Positions 10,465 to 20,768 of a stretch of DNA of 64,000 bases are shown piece by piece (the stretch's first letter is position 1; each line of letters opens with the position of its first letter). This stretch comes from Neofusicoccum parvum (Eukaryota; Ascomycota; Dothideomycetes; Botryosphaeriales; Botryosphaeriaceae). Under the pieces are notes generated by a model that saw nothing but the letters and a program-made list of their open reading frames with translations, had not been told where the DNA came from and did no database searches. A program made the translations under genes and the position numbers. The stretch covers positions 372,001-436,000 of the forward strand of contig CP087217.1 in assembly GCA_020912385.1 (NCBI GenBank), in the 5' to 3' direction.

Positions 10465-11499
10465 ATGTCCGTCCAACGCGCCATCCAAATCCAAGGCCCC
10501 AAGGTCGCCAAACTCGTCACCGACGCCCCCATCCCCGCCATCCGCCCCAACCACGTGCGCGTCAAAACCGTCGCCGTCGCCCTCAACCCCGCCGACTGGA
10601 AATCCGTCGACTACCTCGGCGAGCCCGGCCTCATCTCCGGGTGCGACTACAGCGGCATCGTCGAAGAAGTCCACCCCTCCGTCACCCACCTGCGCGTCGG
10701 CGACAAGATCGCCGGCCTGACGCACGGCGCCAACGCCTTAAACCGCACCGATGGCGCCTTCGCCGAGCACATCGTGGTCAAAGCCGCGCTGTGCTCCAAA
10801 GTCCCCGACAGCATGACGATGGAGGAGGCCGCGACGCTGGGCGCCGGCGTCACGACCGTGGCCCAGGGCCTGTACCAGACGCTGCGGCTGCCCTGGCCGA
10901 CAGCCCCGGCGCCCGACCCCTTCCCGGTGCTCGTGTACGGCGGCAGCACGGCCACGGGGACGCTGGCCATCCAGTTCGCGAAGCTGTCCGGCTGCGAGGT
11001 GCTGGCCACGTGCTCGCCGCACAACTTCGAGCTGGTCAGGCGGCTGGGCGCGGACCACGTCTTCGACTACCGGACGCCGGGCGTGGGCCGGGAGATCAGG
11101 GACGCGGCGGGCGGCCGCCTGGCGCATGTGCTTGACTGCATCTCCTCGCCGGCGAGCGCAGCGATCTGCGCCGAGGCGATCGGGAGTGAGGGAGGGAAGT
11201 ACAGCACGCTGGTGCCTGTGAACGACTTCCCGCGAGACGATGTCACGGTTTCGTTGGGAATCGCGTACACGGCGTTTGGCGAGGAGTTCCGGAAGGGTGA
11301 CACGGTGACGCCGGCCAAGCCGGAGGATTTCGAGTTTGCGGCAAGGTTCTGGAAGACGGCCGAGGAGCTTTTGGCGCAGGGGAAGATCAAATCACACCCG
11401 CCAGAGGTGCGAAATGGTGGGCTCGGTGGAATCTTGGATGGGATGGAGGATATGAGGCAGGAAAAGGTCAGTGGTGTGAAGTTGGTATACAAGGTTTAG
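10465..11499 (+). CDS. ToxD/LovC-like zinc-free MDR oxidoreductase (enoyl-reductase type)
   Basis: Single exon, 344 residues, with an ATG start right after a CA-rich leader. It is a complete medium-chain dehydrogenase/reductase: the N-terminal GroES-like domain has ALNPADWKSVDY and the family motif GCDYSGIVEEV. The Rossmann part has VLVYGGSTATGTLAIQFAK (about residues 150-170), and the C-terminus GVKLVYKV is typical. Structural and catalytic zinc cysteines are absent, as expected for this NADPH-dependent subgroup, which includes trans-acting enoyl reductases of polyketide pathways (LovC) and ToxD. No polyketide synthase lies in the window, so a biosynthetic role is not supported; a general quinone or enone reductase is equally likely. 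Third codon positions are strongly C-rich. Confidence 0.9.
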   Translation: MSVQRAIQIQGPKVAKLVTDAPIPAIRPNHVRVKTVAVALNPADWKSVDYLGEPGLISGCDYSGIVEEVHPSVTHLRVGDKIAGLTHGANALNRTDGAFAEHIVVKAALCSKVPDSMTMEEAATLGAGVTTVAQGLYQTLRLPWPTAPAPDPFPVLVYGGSTATGTLAIQFAKLSGCEVLATCSPHNFELVRRLGADHVFDYRTPGVGREIRDAAGGRLAHVLDCISSPASAAICAEAIGSEGGKYSTLVPVNDFPRDDVTVSLGIAYTAFGEEFRKGDTVTPAKPEDFEFAARFWKTAEELLAQGKIKSHPPEVRNGGLGGILDGMEDMRQEKVSGVKLVYKV

Positions 11500-12455
11500 G
11501 TGTCCCGCGGTCTATCTTCATCCCTCTCCTATAATCGGAGCCCTCGTATCCAATGTAACATTGTCTGAAACATGAGATCTAGTTGTTGTGTCGCTGTTGT
11601 ACATTAATGCGATTGGTGGATGTAAGAAATTGTGCAGTTTTACTTCAAATCTTTGCAGGTTTGATTGAGCGCGTGAACCAAATGCTGCTCCTGAAGCCGG
11701 ACCCTTCCAAGCGAGGGTCTTCGACTCCGTCATCCACGTCTTCCAAGCATGCATAACAGACTTTGGCGTCCCTATATTATCGGAACATTGAGTTGACTGC
11801 TTCAGAAAGCTCGGCACTGCAGCAGGAGTTGATCCATACGTGGTTCAGGCCTGCTTCTTTCCTCCTTGAGAAAGGTCAAACGGATCAGATTCATCTACTA
11901 TGATCTGACTTGTTCACTTAACATTTCTATAAGGAACGATAGAAATCATCTGAACTGGGAGCCCGTAACACTTGGCTCAGATAGAAGATAGATTGCCGCC
12001 ACGCGAGGGCTCAACAACAACGATGTGCCAAAGTGGCGAGAATTAGACTCACGGAGTACATTGGTTAACCATACTGAAAGCTTTGAAAAACTCCTATAGA
12101 ACTCAGGCCATCGCAGTCTTCCACAAGGACGCATACAGTATGCTATCAACTTCTCGTACTTCTGCTACCTTTTCTAAAGTAAAATCGGAGCAGGTCCAAT
12201 AGTTCAGAGCCACCTGTGAAAAGCCCCGTGCTTTGTACACCCTGAAAACCCATATTATTACATACATCTACTCCGGTCCGTTGGTCCCAACATTATATTT
12301 ATTGGGGTTTCCTTGGGTTTCGACGCTGCCCTGACCCAGCAGTGGCCGATGACGGACGACCCTAAGCCGACTTAAAAACTCCCACAAACCTGAAAACCGA
12401 AATTCAACTTTTCACCTCTTCTTTTAGGACCAACCCATCATCAACCACCGCAAAT
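11500..12455. other. Intergenic, nothing recognised
   Basis: About 0.95 kb between two plus-strand genes. Short minus-strand frames (11518-11817, 11946-12149) show no family signature. It presumably contains the reductase 3' UTR and the promoter of the next gene. Confidence 0.4.
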
Positions 12456-13901
12456 ATGGCTTATCGTATGTTGCGGCTGAACAAAGGTGGTCGCTTCCCG
12501 TCGATGTTCGAGGTTCTGAGTACCGCACCGGCACTCACAGCGCCGTCAACTCTGCTGTCCCTTGCGAGAGAACTCCGAGACCTTATCTACGATGAATTAA
12601 TCTGGACCTATCACGAAGCCACCGTGGAGGCTGAGAAGTTGGAAAAGCAGAACCTGAAAGAGCAGGACCCGGACGAGCAGGACCCGGACGAGCAGGACCC
12701 GGAAGAGCATGACCCGGAAGAGCAGTCACTACCATTGCTCCATAACCTCACCGCCAGCAAGAAACGCTTCTCCCAGATCACCGGGATTCTCCTCGTTAAC
12801 CGTCAGATCCATCAAGAGTTCAGATCCCAACTCTATCGCCTCGTTCACGGGCGCTATATCGCGAAAATTCCCGACAACAATAACGCGTTCTCTTGGGACT
12901 TTAGGCTCTACTCGATGTCCAACGCTTGCCCTCACATGGTGCACCTGCGGTACCTCAAGCTCGTGTTGGAGACACCTGAGAAGCCCGGGACAGACACCAC
13001 GTGGTCCGATCTGGGCCAGCGGCTCAAGAGCAACATCAAGAAAATGCTGAGAGCACTCCCGGACCTGGAGGACCTGGTGGTGACAGTCGTGCTCCAGCCT
13101 TACTTCCATACCCCTGCAGTGCCTGCTCAGACTCCTGCCGAGAAGTCGAAGACTCTGCATATAGATCAAATCACCGGATTCCATCTGGGAGGAGTGAATA
13201 AGAGGAGGGCGGCGCTGCTCAGGCCGGCGGGTGGGCAGCCACCGAAGACAAAGGTGCCCAAGGACATCGATTCAGACTTTTTCAAGCCGGATATCTACCA
13301 TCCGAACAAGGCTGACACATTGAGAGAGTTGAGGATCAAGCAAGATGCCTTGATGCACTCATCGGACGGGAAGAACCATATCAGCCGTTTTCACCCGTGT
13401 TTGAAGACTTTCACAAAGAGGCTGGCAATGCGGTTTGCCTGTTTATCGAAGAATCCTATGATATTCGACACGCAGAAGGACACCTACTACGAGCAGAGCG
13501 GCATCTTGGAGAAGACCGAGAGGCAAAAGATGCCTTGGCATTTCGTGTACGTCCTGCTCCGTTCTTACATTGTCAAAAAATTGCTTGTCGTTTGCTGACG
13601 TGAATTTTCAACTAGGGAGGAATGGGGTACGGCCACCAGTGAAGAGATCACGCGGCTATTAGCAGTATCCCGAGGACCAGACTGGTGGTTTACGTGGCTT
13701 CAAAATCCTGTTTTGACACCCAATGAACTGAACATGGTGTTCGATGCGTGGCAGGTGATGGGAATGCCAACGCGAGATACTGTTGAAGAAGTGTGGGAGG
13801 AATGGGAGGAAACACTGATGGTCCAAGTCGAGGCTGTGCACGAGGATGACCACCCCACTAGTGCAGATGACTCTACAAGCTCGTATTCAATAGAGTCGTG
13901 A
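12456..13901 (+). CDS. RELR-type (2EXR/F-box-like) fungal protein with internal EQDPD repeat
   Basis: Exons 12456-13546 and 13616-13901 give 458 residues; the 69-nt intron is GT...AG and splits a Val codon. Near residue 30 it has LLSLARELRDLIYDELIW, the hallmark opening of a large Pezizomycotina family whose members start with an F-box-like LPxELRxxIY helix. A run of about 20 residues made of EQDPD units follows (15-bp DNA repeat), then ILLVNRQIHQEFRSQLYR, the second conserved helix of the family. The rest is predicted soluble. The second exon ends with an acidic Glu/Asp/Ser tail. Function unknown; F-box-like adaptor use is only a guess. Confidence 0.82.
12660..12725 (+). repeat. 15-bp in-frame tandem repeat (EQDPD/EQDPE)
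   Basis: Units GAGCAGGACCCGGAC start at 12660, 12675, 12690 and 12705, the later two with single changes, followed by a partial unit. A diverged copy lies just upstream at about 12645. The period keeps the frame, so copy number probably varies between strains. Confidence 0.9.
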
Positions 13902-14311
13902 TATCAGATGGGATAGTAAGCTCCTTTAAACAAAACTTTCGCCCGGTACGTTCAATTTCAGGGGTGACCTTTCCGAGATATTTTCTGGGTTATCACAAAT
14001 AAGTTTTCAATAGAGTACTTTGTTATCATTTCACCTCGAATTTCCGCCTCACATTCAACGATTGAGCTTCTGTTTTGCACTTTCATAGATTAGCGGAGAG
14101 AATAAATAAAGAAACTCGAGAAAGAATCACCACTTTTACAATAATTCTATGCACAAAATCTAACAATAGTCTGTCATTCTATCTTTACACCGCTAAACAA
14201 TAACTTGAAGGAGTGACGCAAAAAAAAGAGTCTATAAATAATGAAAGTTCAAAAGGGAGCACCAACAAGCCGAGCTACCTCACCACCGCTTCCGCGAACC
14301 CGCACCCACCC
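13902..14311. other. Convergent intergenic (3' UTRs)
   Basis: AT-rich 0.4 kb between two genes facing each other. It contains AATAAATAAAG near 14100, a possible poly(A) signal for the upstream gene. No gene seen. Confidence 0.5.
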
Positions 14312-15329
14312 TCAACTCACCTGCTTCGGCCCCTCCTGTGGCGCGCCGCTGTACAGCCGCTGGCCCGCCTTCTCGAACCCCGTGACCACAGCCTGGCCCC
14401 TGGGCCCAACCAGCCACTCCGCAAACGCCTGCGCCACGTCCGGGTAGCGCGCCTTCTCGCCGACCAGCAGGTGGGCCGGGTTGAGCAGCTCGTCATCCTC
14501 GTCGTCGCCGGAGGCCTTGTAGATGCGGAAGGCCTCGGTCGCCTCGGCCGGCAGGCTCAGCCACGTGCCGCGGTCGGTCAGCGTGTACTCGGCCAGGGCG
14601 ACGGCGGCCTCGAGCGCCTGCACCGGGTACGCGATGTACTGGTGGTACCAGGTGGAGTAGGCGGTGGCCCACGGCACCTGCCCGATGCCCAGCCAGAGGC
14701 TGGACTCCTTGATGTTGGTCGCCGACTTGTCGTAGCGGCTGAGGAAGCGGACGGGGGCGGCGGCCGCGCCGATCTCGGTGGCGTTGACGGCGGCTGCGTG
14801 CAGCGCCGACATGAGCTCGAGCGTGGCTGTCATGTTGGAGTCGGCGGGCAGGTTGGCTGGGTTGGAGGCGGGGCCCGCGATGAGGAAGTGGTCGCGGAAG
14901 GCGTAGTGGGCGGGCGACTTGGCCGTGCCTTGGGCGATGGCGATGGCTTCGGCTGAGGGCGAGTAGGTGATGCCGACGTCGACTTGGCCTGTTTTGAGGT
15001 ACTGGATGGAGTAGGTCGTGTCGCTGGTGATCCATGCGACGGAGAAGGGGTCGGTGCCGTTGGCGACGCTGTCGTTGATGAAGGCGTCGGCGAGGGCTGG
15101 GGAGACGTTAGTTTGCAAGTGGGCAGTGAGGACATCCGGGACTTGGCTTGCCTTTGACGAGACCGCTCTGTCCGGCGCCTCCGTTACCGATACGCAGTAG
15201 GGTGGTAGAATTGGTGGAGTTGTAGTCGCCGTAGTAGATGGCGTTGGGAGTCAAATCTTGCGCGGCGGCAGACACAATTGCTGCGGCGAAGAGCCCAATG
15301 GCTGCGTGTTGAAGCTTGGAGAAGTGCAT
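14312..15329 (-). CDS. Secreted periplasmic-binding-protein-like (TupA/PstS-type) protein with a GC-AG intron
   Basis: Exons 15329-15152 and 15096-14312 give 320 residues. The 55-nt intron starts AG|GCAAGC, has AACTAAC as branch site and ends CCCCAG; splicing restores GLVKALADAFI, the expected family sequence, whereas read-through stops at once. Residues 1-23 are a signal peptide (hydrophobic core GLFAAAIVSAAA). The mature part follows the class II solute-binding pattern of bacterial tungstate/molybdate receptors: LLRIGNGGAGQSGLV (ligand loop), SIQYLKTGQVDVGITYSP, FRDHFLIAGPASNPANLP, RFLSRYDKSATN and WYHQYIAYPVQALEAA. In fungi it should be extracellular or wall-bound; the ligand is unknown. 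A bacterial origin is inferred. The gene is C-rich at third positions like its neighbours, so any transfer is old. Confidence 0.88.
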
Positions 15330-16404
15330 GATTGGAAATTAGAATGGTGCTGCTTGGGAGTTCGCTGCCTGCGGTATCGGTTGATGTCTGAAGTGGAATG
15401 ATGGCCTACTCAAGTCTTCATCATAGTCACTATATATACACACAGTTGAAGCGTTTGTCGGCGACTGAGCGCACCACCGGTGTTTGACGGCAACAGAATC
15501 TATGATGTGGCAGCTTCCCGGAACAGATCCCAAGACCTCCACAGTGACGAACAGCACCGTATAGTGACAGCATTCATTCAGCTGTGGAGTTAGATGGCGG
15601 GCTGTGTCTAATGCCCTACAGCTGAAGTGTTTTTCTGTGGCTGCATGTACGACTTATCCCTGTCATCGTCAAGCGACGTGACTCGATCACTCCTACGTGT
15701 GCTTTGCTTAGTCAACCAAAGTGCGCTGCAGAGTAGCCTGAGCGTTCCACTGAGGCCTGGGCGGGCTTTCACGTCTGACATAATATGAAGAGTTTTACGA
15801 ACGGATGCAGGGCAAAGTCTTGCACCGCCAGCAGCTTCGACTTAGGCTCGGCACCCCCGTCTGACTGCATGTAGCTACGATTCAGGCTCACGTAACACTA
15901 TTTGAATCGCCGACATCAATCTTCTCTTTAGCGGTGAAGTTTTTCGGTGAATCCATGGTAGGGTTATTCTCGGAGCGCATCGCGAGTCCCGTCCTGCGTT
16001 TGGACCAATCTGAAATTTTCAGTGCGTACTCGAACTCATTATTCTAGTATAAAAGGCTATAGTGAGGCTTCAAAAGATGCTAAAAGTGGTAATAAACGAT
16101 CCATGGTGAGAATTAGGCCGACATGCAAATTATCGGCGGATGAAAAGCTACGGGAACGAGCCGACTATGAGATATGGGGAACATACGTCGACCATACAGG
16201 TGTAACGGCGGGCCTCTACCTCTAAGGATCTTAACACCAAAGAGGGTGGTAAGCCGTATTGGGTTTACCTTGAGTGGGTACAAGAGAGGGTGAGAGAGAA
16301 TGAAGTGACGAACACACGTAACTGAGCACTGCGTGCGAAGGCCGTGTTACTAATCAATGGTGTAGATTGACTATTGAAGTTGACCACAGAGGTCAAGATA
16401 CTAA
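15330..16404. other. Intergenic, promoter of the binding-protein gene
   Basis: No coding frame is convincing; a plus-strand frame at 16022-16225 lacks any motif. A TATATATA box lies about 100 bp upstream of the binding-protein start. Confidence 0.4.
15430..15437 (-). promoter_or_regulatory. Candidate TATA box of the binding-protein gene
   Basis: TATATATA at 15430-15437 (palindromic), 100 bp upstream of the minus-strand ATG at 15329. Position fits a fungal TATA element; no other support. Confidence 0.4.
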
Positions 16405-18406
16405 CTAATGAGTGCAGCTATATATACTATAGGAAAGTGTGTACAATCTGGTGGTGCCGTCTCTTGAGGGCACCGCTGAGCGTGCCGTTACTTGAGGGCA
16501 CGAGTTGGTGTGCCGTTTATTGAGGGCACAGGTGGGTCGCACGTGATACCTCACGTGATAGAGTCCGTGGTCTCGTGATTCCGGTTCTACAGGATTTCCG
16601 ACTTCTCGTTGTTCCGTCGGAGTTGATCCGTAATTCTCTGTCCTGAGAAGGCTGTGCCGTAACAACAGGCATATCGTATACACCAATTGGGGAATGCGAC
16701 AATGCCACAAAACATTCGACAACCAAATAGACTCTCGCAAGAAAGTACGCAAGAGGCAAAGATACATTGCAAGACTTTGGAAAAGAATAGTTGGAACCAC
16801 ACAGCAAAATGTTACGCAAAAGCCAGCGCAATCGTCTGGACTTCCGGAATCCTCTTGATCCTTGATGCCAAGTAAGAATCTGAGAAATCGTGTCGCATAC
16901 TTCAAGCCATCGGCGGCTGGCATGCAAGACATGATGGCCACAGAGGCAATGCGCCACAAGAGCTCCTCAGTTGGTGAATTGAAGGTTGCAGACCAAGCAA
17001 AAGCATGCAGGCCCCCATATAGGAGTCCGGATAGATAAAGACAACCTTTCAGCTGTTTGGGATGATCCTCGAAGGGTCCACCAATAAAATCTCCTTTTTC
17101 TGAAAGTGAGACGGTCGACGGAAAATTACCCACCTGGTCCACAATAGGCTGTTGCCAGGTTGGATGCTCGAAGGTTTTGCCGAGCTTGAGCCTATTTATC
17201 GTCAAATCCTTTGCTAATTCCATGATTCTCTCGATCTCGAGGCGCCCGATTTTGGAAACATCGTCAACCTCTTCTGCTATGAAGAGCTTCTCCGTTGGAT
17301 TCCTGCTATGATTGGCGCGTGGAGCCGCTTCCTGTAGTTCCATTGAGACTTGAGGGCGTGGTTCGTGGGTTCCGGCGATTCTCTTGAACCAAGATATGAG
17401 TCTTTGTTTTCGTGAGGGAGGAATTTGGCCCTGCTCGTCCCCTGTTATTCGCGTGCTGCGAAAGCTCCCGCGCTCAAGTCCGATCTACTCGACGGTGATT
17501 TTGGTGCCGTTGTTCTTTGATGCCAACCATATATATGCAGCAAATTCCTCTGCCTCCGGCCCGGTGATCAGGGTTGGCTGCTCTACATCCAGAGGCTTAT
17601 GCCACCAGAAGCCGTAGATAAGCAACGCACATACAGAGTGCGCCCGAAAGTGTTTAGCTATCGATCAAATCAGCTATTCTCCATCCTAATATTAATCTCG
17701 ATCACAAACCTCCAATAGTGTAATCGGAAGTGCCATTTCCATACGCGTTATGCATTGCGCGATGAACCAGCCCGCCTGGACAACGATTAGCAACTTGGCA
17801 AGGTTGCTCGCTTTGCTCTTGTCCATGATCTCCGCATCCGAGATGATCTTGAGTAGTTCCGGTCGTGCTTTAGCCAGCTCTTCGATGACCGAGCGCTGCA
17901 GTGGGAAGCGAGTTCGACCTCCGGGGAAAGGTGTTGTCTCGTCGTCAAACACATGGATCGCGTATCCGCCCATTATGGCGTAGAAAGCTTGGGTCTTAGA
18001 CATCTCTGTCAACTCAAGTTCCTGCCCGTCTATTTCTTGTCTCAGTCTCACTTCCGAGTTATTGCAGTGTTGTATCTTTGCGCGTTGTTAGCCTTCGCTT
18101 CGCTTCGGATAAGCATGGAATGCCTACGAGTTTGAGAGCCTCAGAAAGCTGACAAAAAGCACCATATGCCACCAGTTCCGGGGCTAGTAGCGCAAACAAG
18201 AGCCATTCAATCTTTGATCTTAGTCGCCGTTTTGCAAACCATGGTTGTTCTTTGTCCTTGTGTGTGGGTACGTTGAGGTGGAGTGCACTCCAAACGCAGA
18301 GGAGAGTTGTGACCACACAGGTGGAAAGTATGCTGAAGGTTCCGCGCTTTGTTGGCTCTGAAGTCCATGGAACGCCATCAGTCCCATTTCCAAAGATCTG
18401 CACCAT
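16405..18406 (-). pseudogene. Fungal multi-span membrane protein, broken by an in-frame TAG
   Basis: Three coding blocks resemble a Pezizomycotina membrane-protein family. Block 1 (18406 to about 18120) has TKRGTFSILSTCVVTTLLCVW and LLFALLAPELVAY. Block 2 (about 18051-17700) has AFYAIMGGYAIHV, DKSKASNLAKLL and GWFIAQCITRMEMALPITLLE. Block 3 (about 17635-16517) has LLIYGFWWHKPLDVEQPTLI, then GGLHAFAWSATFNS and a late YFLARVYLVVECF. In block 3 the frame of both parts is the same but is cut by TAG at 17485-17487. The last hydrophobic block is in another frame, needing either a frameshift near 16780 or a 41-nt intron. The hydrophobic leader upstream of 18406 has no ATG. Splice sites between blocks are not resolved. 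A missed intron could rescue the stop, but I see no suitable GT...AG pair. Confidence 0.6.
16454..16529. repeat. 28-bp tandem repeat of a small palindrome, 2.7 copies
   Basis: Units start at 16454, 16482 and 16510, exactly 28 bp apart. Each contains GTGCCGT-(6 nt)-AGGGCAC, a short hairpin (GTGCC against GGGCAC). The period is not a multiple of three, so each unit reads a different frame of the broken gene it overlaps. Two CACGTGA copies follow at about 16540-16558. Confidence 0.85.
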
Positions 18407-18738
18407 GGTGCAAGAGAGATGGTTGAATGTAATGAACGACAAGGCTGAAGAGTACAGGAAGAGAACCCCACGAGAAGTTTAGGCGGGCAATTTACGCTTT
18501 TCATACTTCAAAGATCTGACCTGCAGCAACCCTGACTAATTACCGGTCAATGCAAGGCCGCAGCGAGGCTGGGTAAATTCCGTGTGCAACTTGCCACAAA
18601 AATCGTGTGACCACGGATTGAAGCCTAGTCAGGTTGTACAAAGGTTATCAGCAAACAATGCATTGCATTAACATGGACTATTCTAACACTCTGTAGGCAA
18701 AATTATAAAAGACCCTTCTTTTCCCGTACACCCAAGCC

Positions 18739-19098
18739 TCAGCACCCACCACCACCTCCTCCGCCACCATCACCACCACCTCCTCCGCCGCCGCCGCCGC
18801 CGCCATCACCACCGCCGCCCCCGCCTCCATCATGACCCCCACTATGTCCACCATGCCCCCCAAAAATCCCATGATGCCCACCGCTGTGGCCACCATGATG
18901 CCCGTGATGCCCGTGCCCTGAAGACACTCCACCGTAGTCGAAAGTCGACGCGCCGTAAGCGCCATTCCAGGCGGCCGGTTTTGATTGCCTGCTCGGAAAG
19001 TTCGAGTTCGAGGGGCCGTATTTGTTGTAGTGGTTTTGCGTCGTCGACGGCCTGGCCGCGACCGCGTAGGGGTCGGGGCGGGAGGAGCCGCAGCCCAT
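18739..19098 (-). CDS. Small Gly/His-rich protein with an N-myristoylation motif
   Basis: 119 residues from ATG 19098. The start was chosen because the protein then begins MGCGSS, a strong consensus for N-myristoylation at Gly2 plus palmitoylation at Cys3; upstream in-frame sequence to 19275 has no such logic. Residues 7-50 are ordinary (Tyr/Ser/Asn/Pro). Residues 55-90 are His/Gly repeats (HGHHGHHGGHSGGHHG), which could bind metal. The rest is a Gly run with scattered Asp ending in Cys. The Gly run comes from a CCACCACC/CCGCCG DNA repeat whose length may vary. A lipid-anchored membrane-surface protein is inferred. No family name is known to me. Confidence 0.6.
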   Translation of the reverse strand: MGCGSSRPDPYAVAARPSTTQNHYNKYGPSNSNFPSRQSKPAAWNGAYGASTFDYGGVSSGHGHHGHHGGHSGGHHGIFGGHGGHSGGHDGGGGGGGDGGGGGGGGGGGDGGGGGGGGC

Positions 19099-20768
19099 TT
19101 TTATAAAAAGATATGCAAGTATATACCCGTTGCAGGGCTTGGATGTGAGGACAGTGCGTGTATCGCAGGAGTCTGTGAGTTGTAGTTTGCCGAAGTCACT
19201 GATGGTTCGGCAGGAAGACTTTGTAGCTGTTGGAGGGAGAAGACGTGATGACTGAGATACTCTGCAGAAAAGCACGAGGAGCCACGCAGATATATACTCG
19301 CCATGACGCTACCACCCAGTCAGCCTTACCACCCGTCACACGCCGCCCTCTCCAATCCTCCGAAGGCACAGCTCAGCCTCAGCCTCCACCCCGGCCGCAC
19401 ACGGCTGCCTGATCCGCCTAGCGCGATCGGCAAGCCGCCCCAGCTCGGCCTCGCCAAACATAGCAACCGCCCAACCCATCCCCCAGAGCACCCGCACCCG
19501 CACGTCACGACCACCGTCTCGCGGAAGCCGCCCGGCAGCTCTGCCAGCGCAGGCGACCGACTCGTGCAGCCTTGAGACCCGAGCGCGCACGTATCCGCGT
19601 TCCCCTCCGCCCTCACACGGCCGTCGCCCCCGCCACCAATGTATTGGCACCGCGTCGCATCGCGCCGCGAGACATACGCGTAAACGGCGCGCCCCATTCA
19701 AGCAGTCTTCCAGAAGCCCGTCGCCTGCTTCGCCCCCCGCATAAGCGCTGCGGCGGCGCTCTTCGCTTGCATAGCCGGCCGCGCTGCGCGACGCGATGCT
19801 CGAGCCGGTCGCTCGCGCTGAGTCGAGGAGCGCGTGGCTGGGACGCTTTCGCAGGCAGCTGGTTGCCGGCTGGCTGGCTGGCTGACGGAGCGAGTTGGTG
19901 TGCGCGTGGTGGCTGTGCTCTGCTCGCTCGCCTCGGAGGATTCGGCGCTAGGCTGGGTGAGGGGGGGTTTAGGGTTCGGGGTGGCTGTGGGGGATGGTTT
20001 GGGGGCCGGGGCTTCGGGGCACGTGGGACGGGGTCGGAAACGGTGGTATGGCGTCATGGCGGTGTCTGGCAAGGGGTCCGTGGAGACTTTCAGGGCGTGG
20101 CCGTGGTGTCGTGGTTCGGGTTTCCTGATCGGGGTTGGTGGGCGCGCCGGTGGGTGGATTGGGGAGAGCGTACGGGGTCGGTTCGGGTGGTATTGCAACA
20201 CGCGCCTACCTTCATGGGCGGTTGGAGCATTCATCCGGACGTGGTTGGCATTCCTTTCACTGCACATTTGCGTCCGGACGGATGCTTCAACTGCCCATGT
20301 GTGAACGGGACGTGTTCCAATTCTATCCGAACTGAGCTCGTACCTAACTACGTCTCCACGGGGTTATGCTTCTCTGGGGTTGGTCAAGGTGCGTTTTTGG
20401 ATATGCGCGTGTGATCAAGATCATGTCTGCCTTGTTGCGTTGTTCTCGGGAGTGCCTGGCTGTGCGGTCACACCATTGGAATGTGTTCCTTTGTCCTGTA
20501 GCCAAGCTTCATGTCGGGTTAGCAGTGCGGTATATACCAGCAAATGAGGCTGACAACCTCCGGTCAACCTCTTCAAGTATTCACCGTCCGAATGCTCGAT
20601 GCGACCCACTTTGAACAACGCAGCAGCAAGGCAGAATCGTGAATCGTATCTCTTTAGTCCGGTCTAGTGTTCTATTCGCTTGCTCTTCTGCCCAAAGCCA
20701 ATGTCATAAGTCCGTCTACGCTTTTCGCAATCTCAAATCACTCGGTGCCAAAGTTCCCTCGTCCGTCT
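19099..20768. other. Intergenic, GC-rich, no gene recognised
   Basis: About 1.7 kb. Long overlapping frames on both strands at 19300-20400 are typical of GC-rich non-coding DNA: they share no motif, and the 280-codon plus-strand frame is low-complexity Arg/Gly/Trp. One copy of the candidate hairpin repeat lies at 20221-20293. Confidence 0.4.
20221..20293. repeat. Hairpin repeat, copy A
   Basis: Left arm 20221-20241 (GTTGGAGCATTCATCCGGAC...) pairs with right arm 20271-20293, whose complement reads CAGTTGAAGCATCCGTCCGG. Arms are about 21 nt with three mismatches and a 29-nt loop. Similar arm pairs occur near 42901 and 48144. Confidence 0.6.

Noticed and set aside
10465..11499. Polyketide cluster suggested by a ToxD/LovC-like reductase
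   Set aside because: No synthase, P450, transporter or regulator sits beside it; the neighbours are unrelated.
19572..20414. 280-codon plus-strand frame
   Set aside because: Low-complexity Arg/Gly/Trp composition, equally long frames on the other strand, no motif: a GC-rich shadow.
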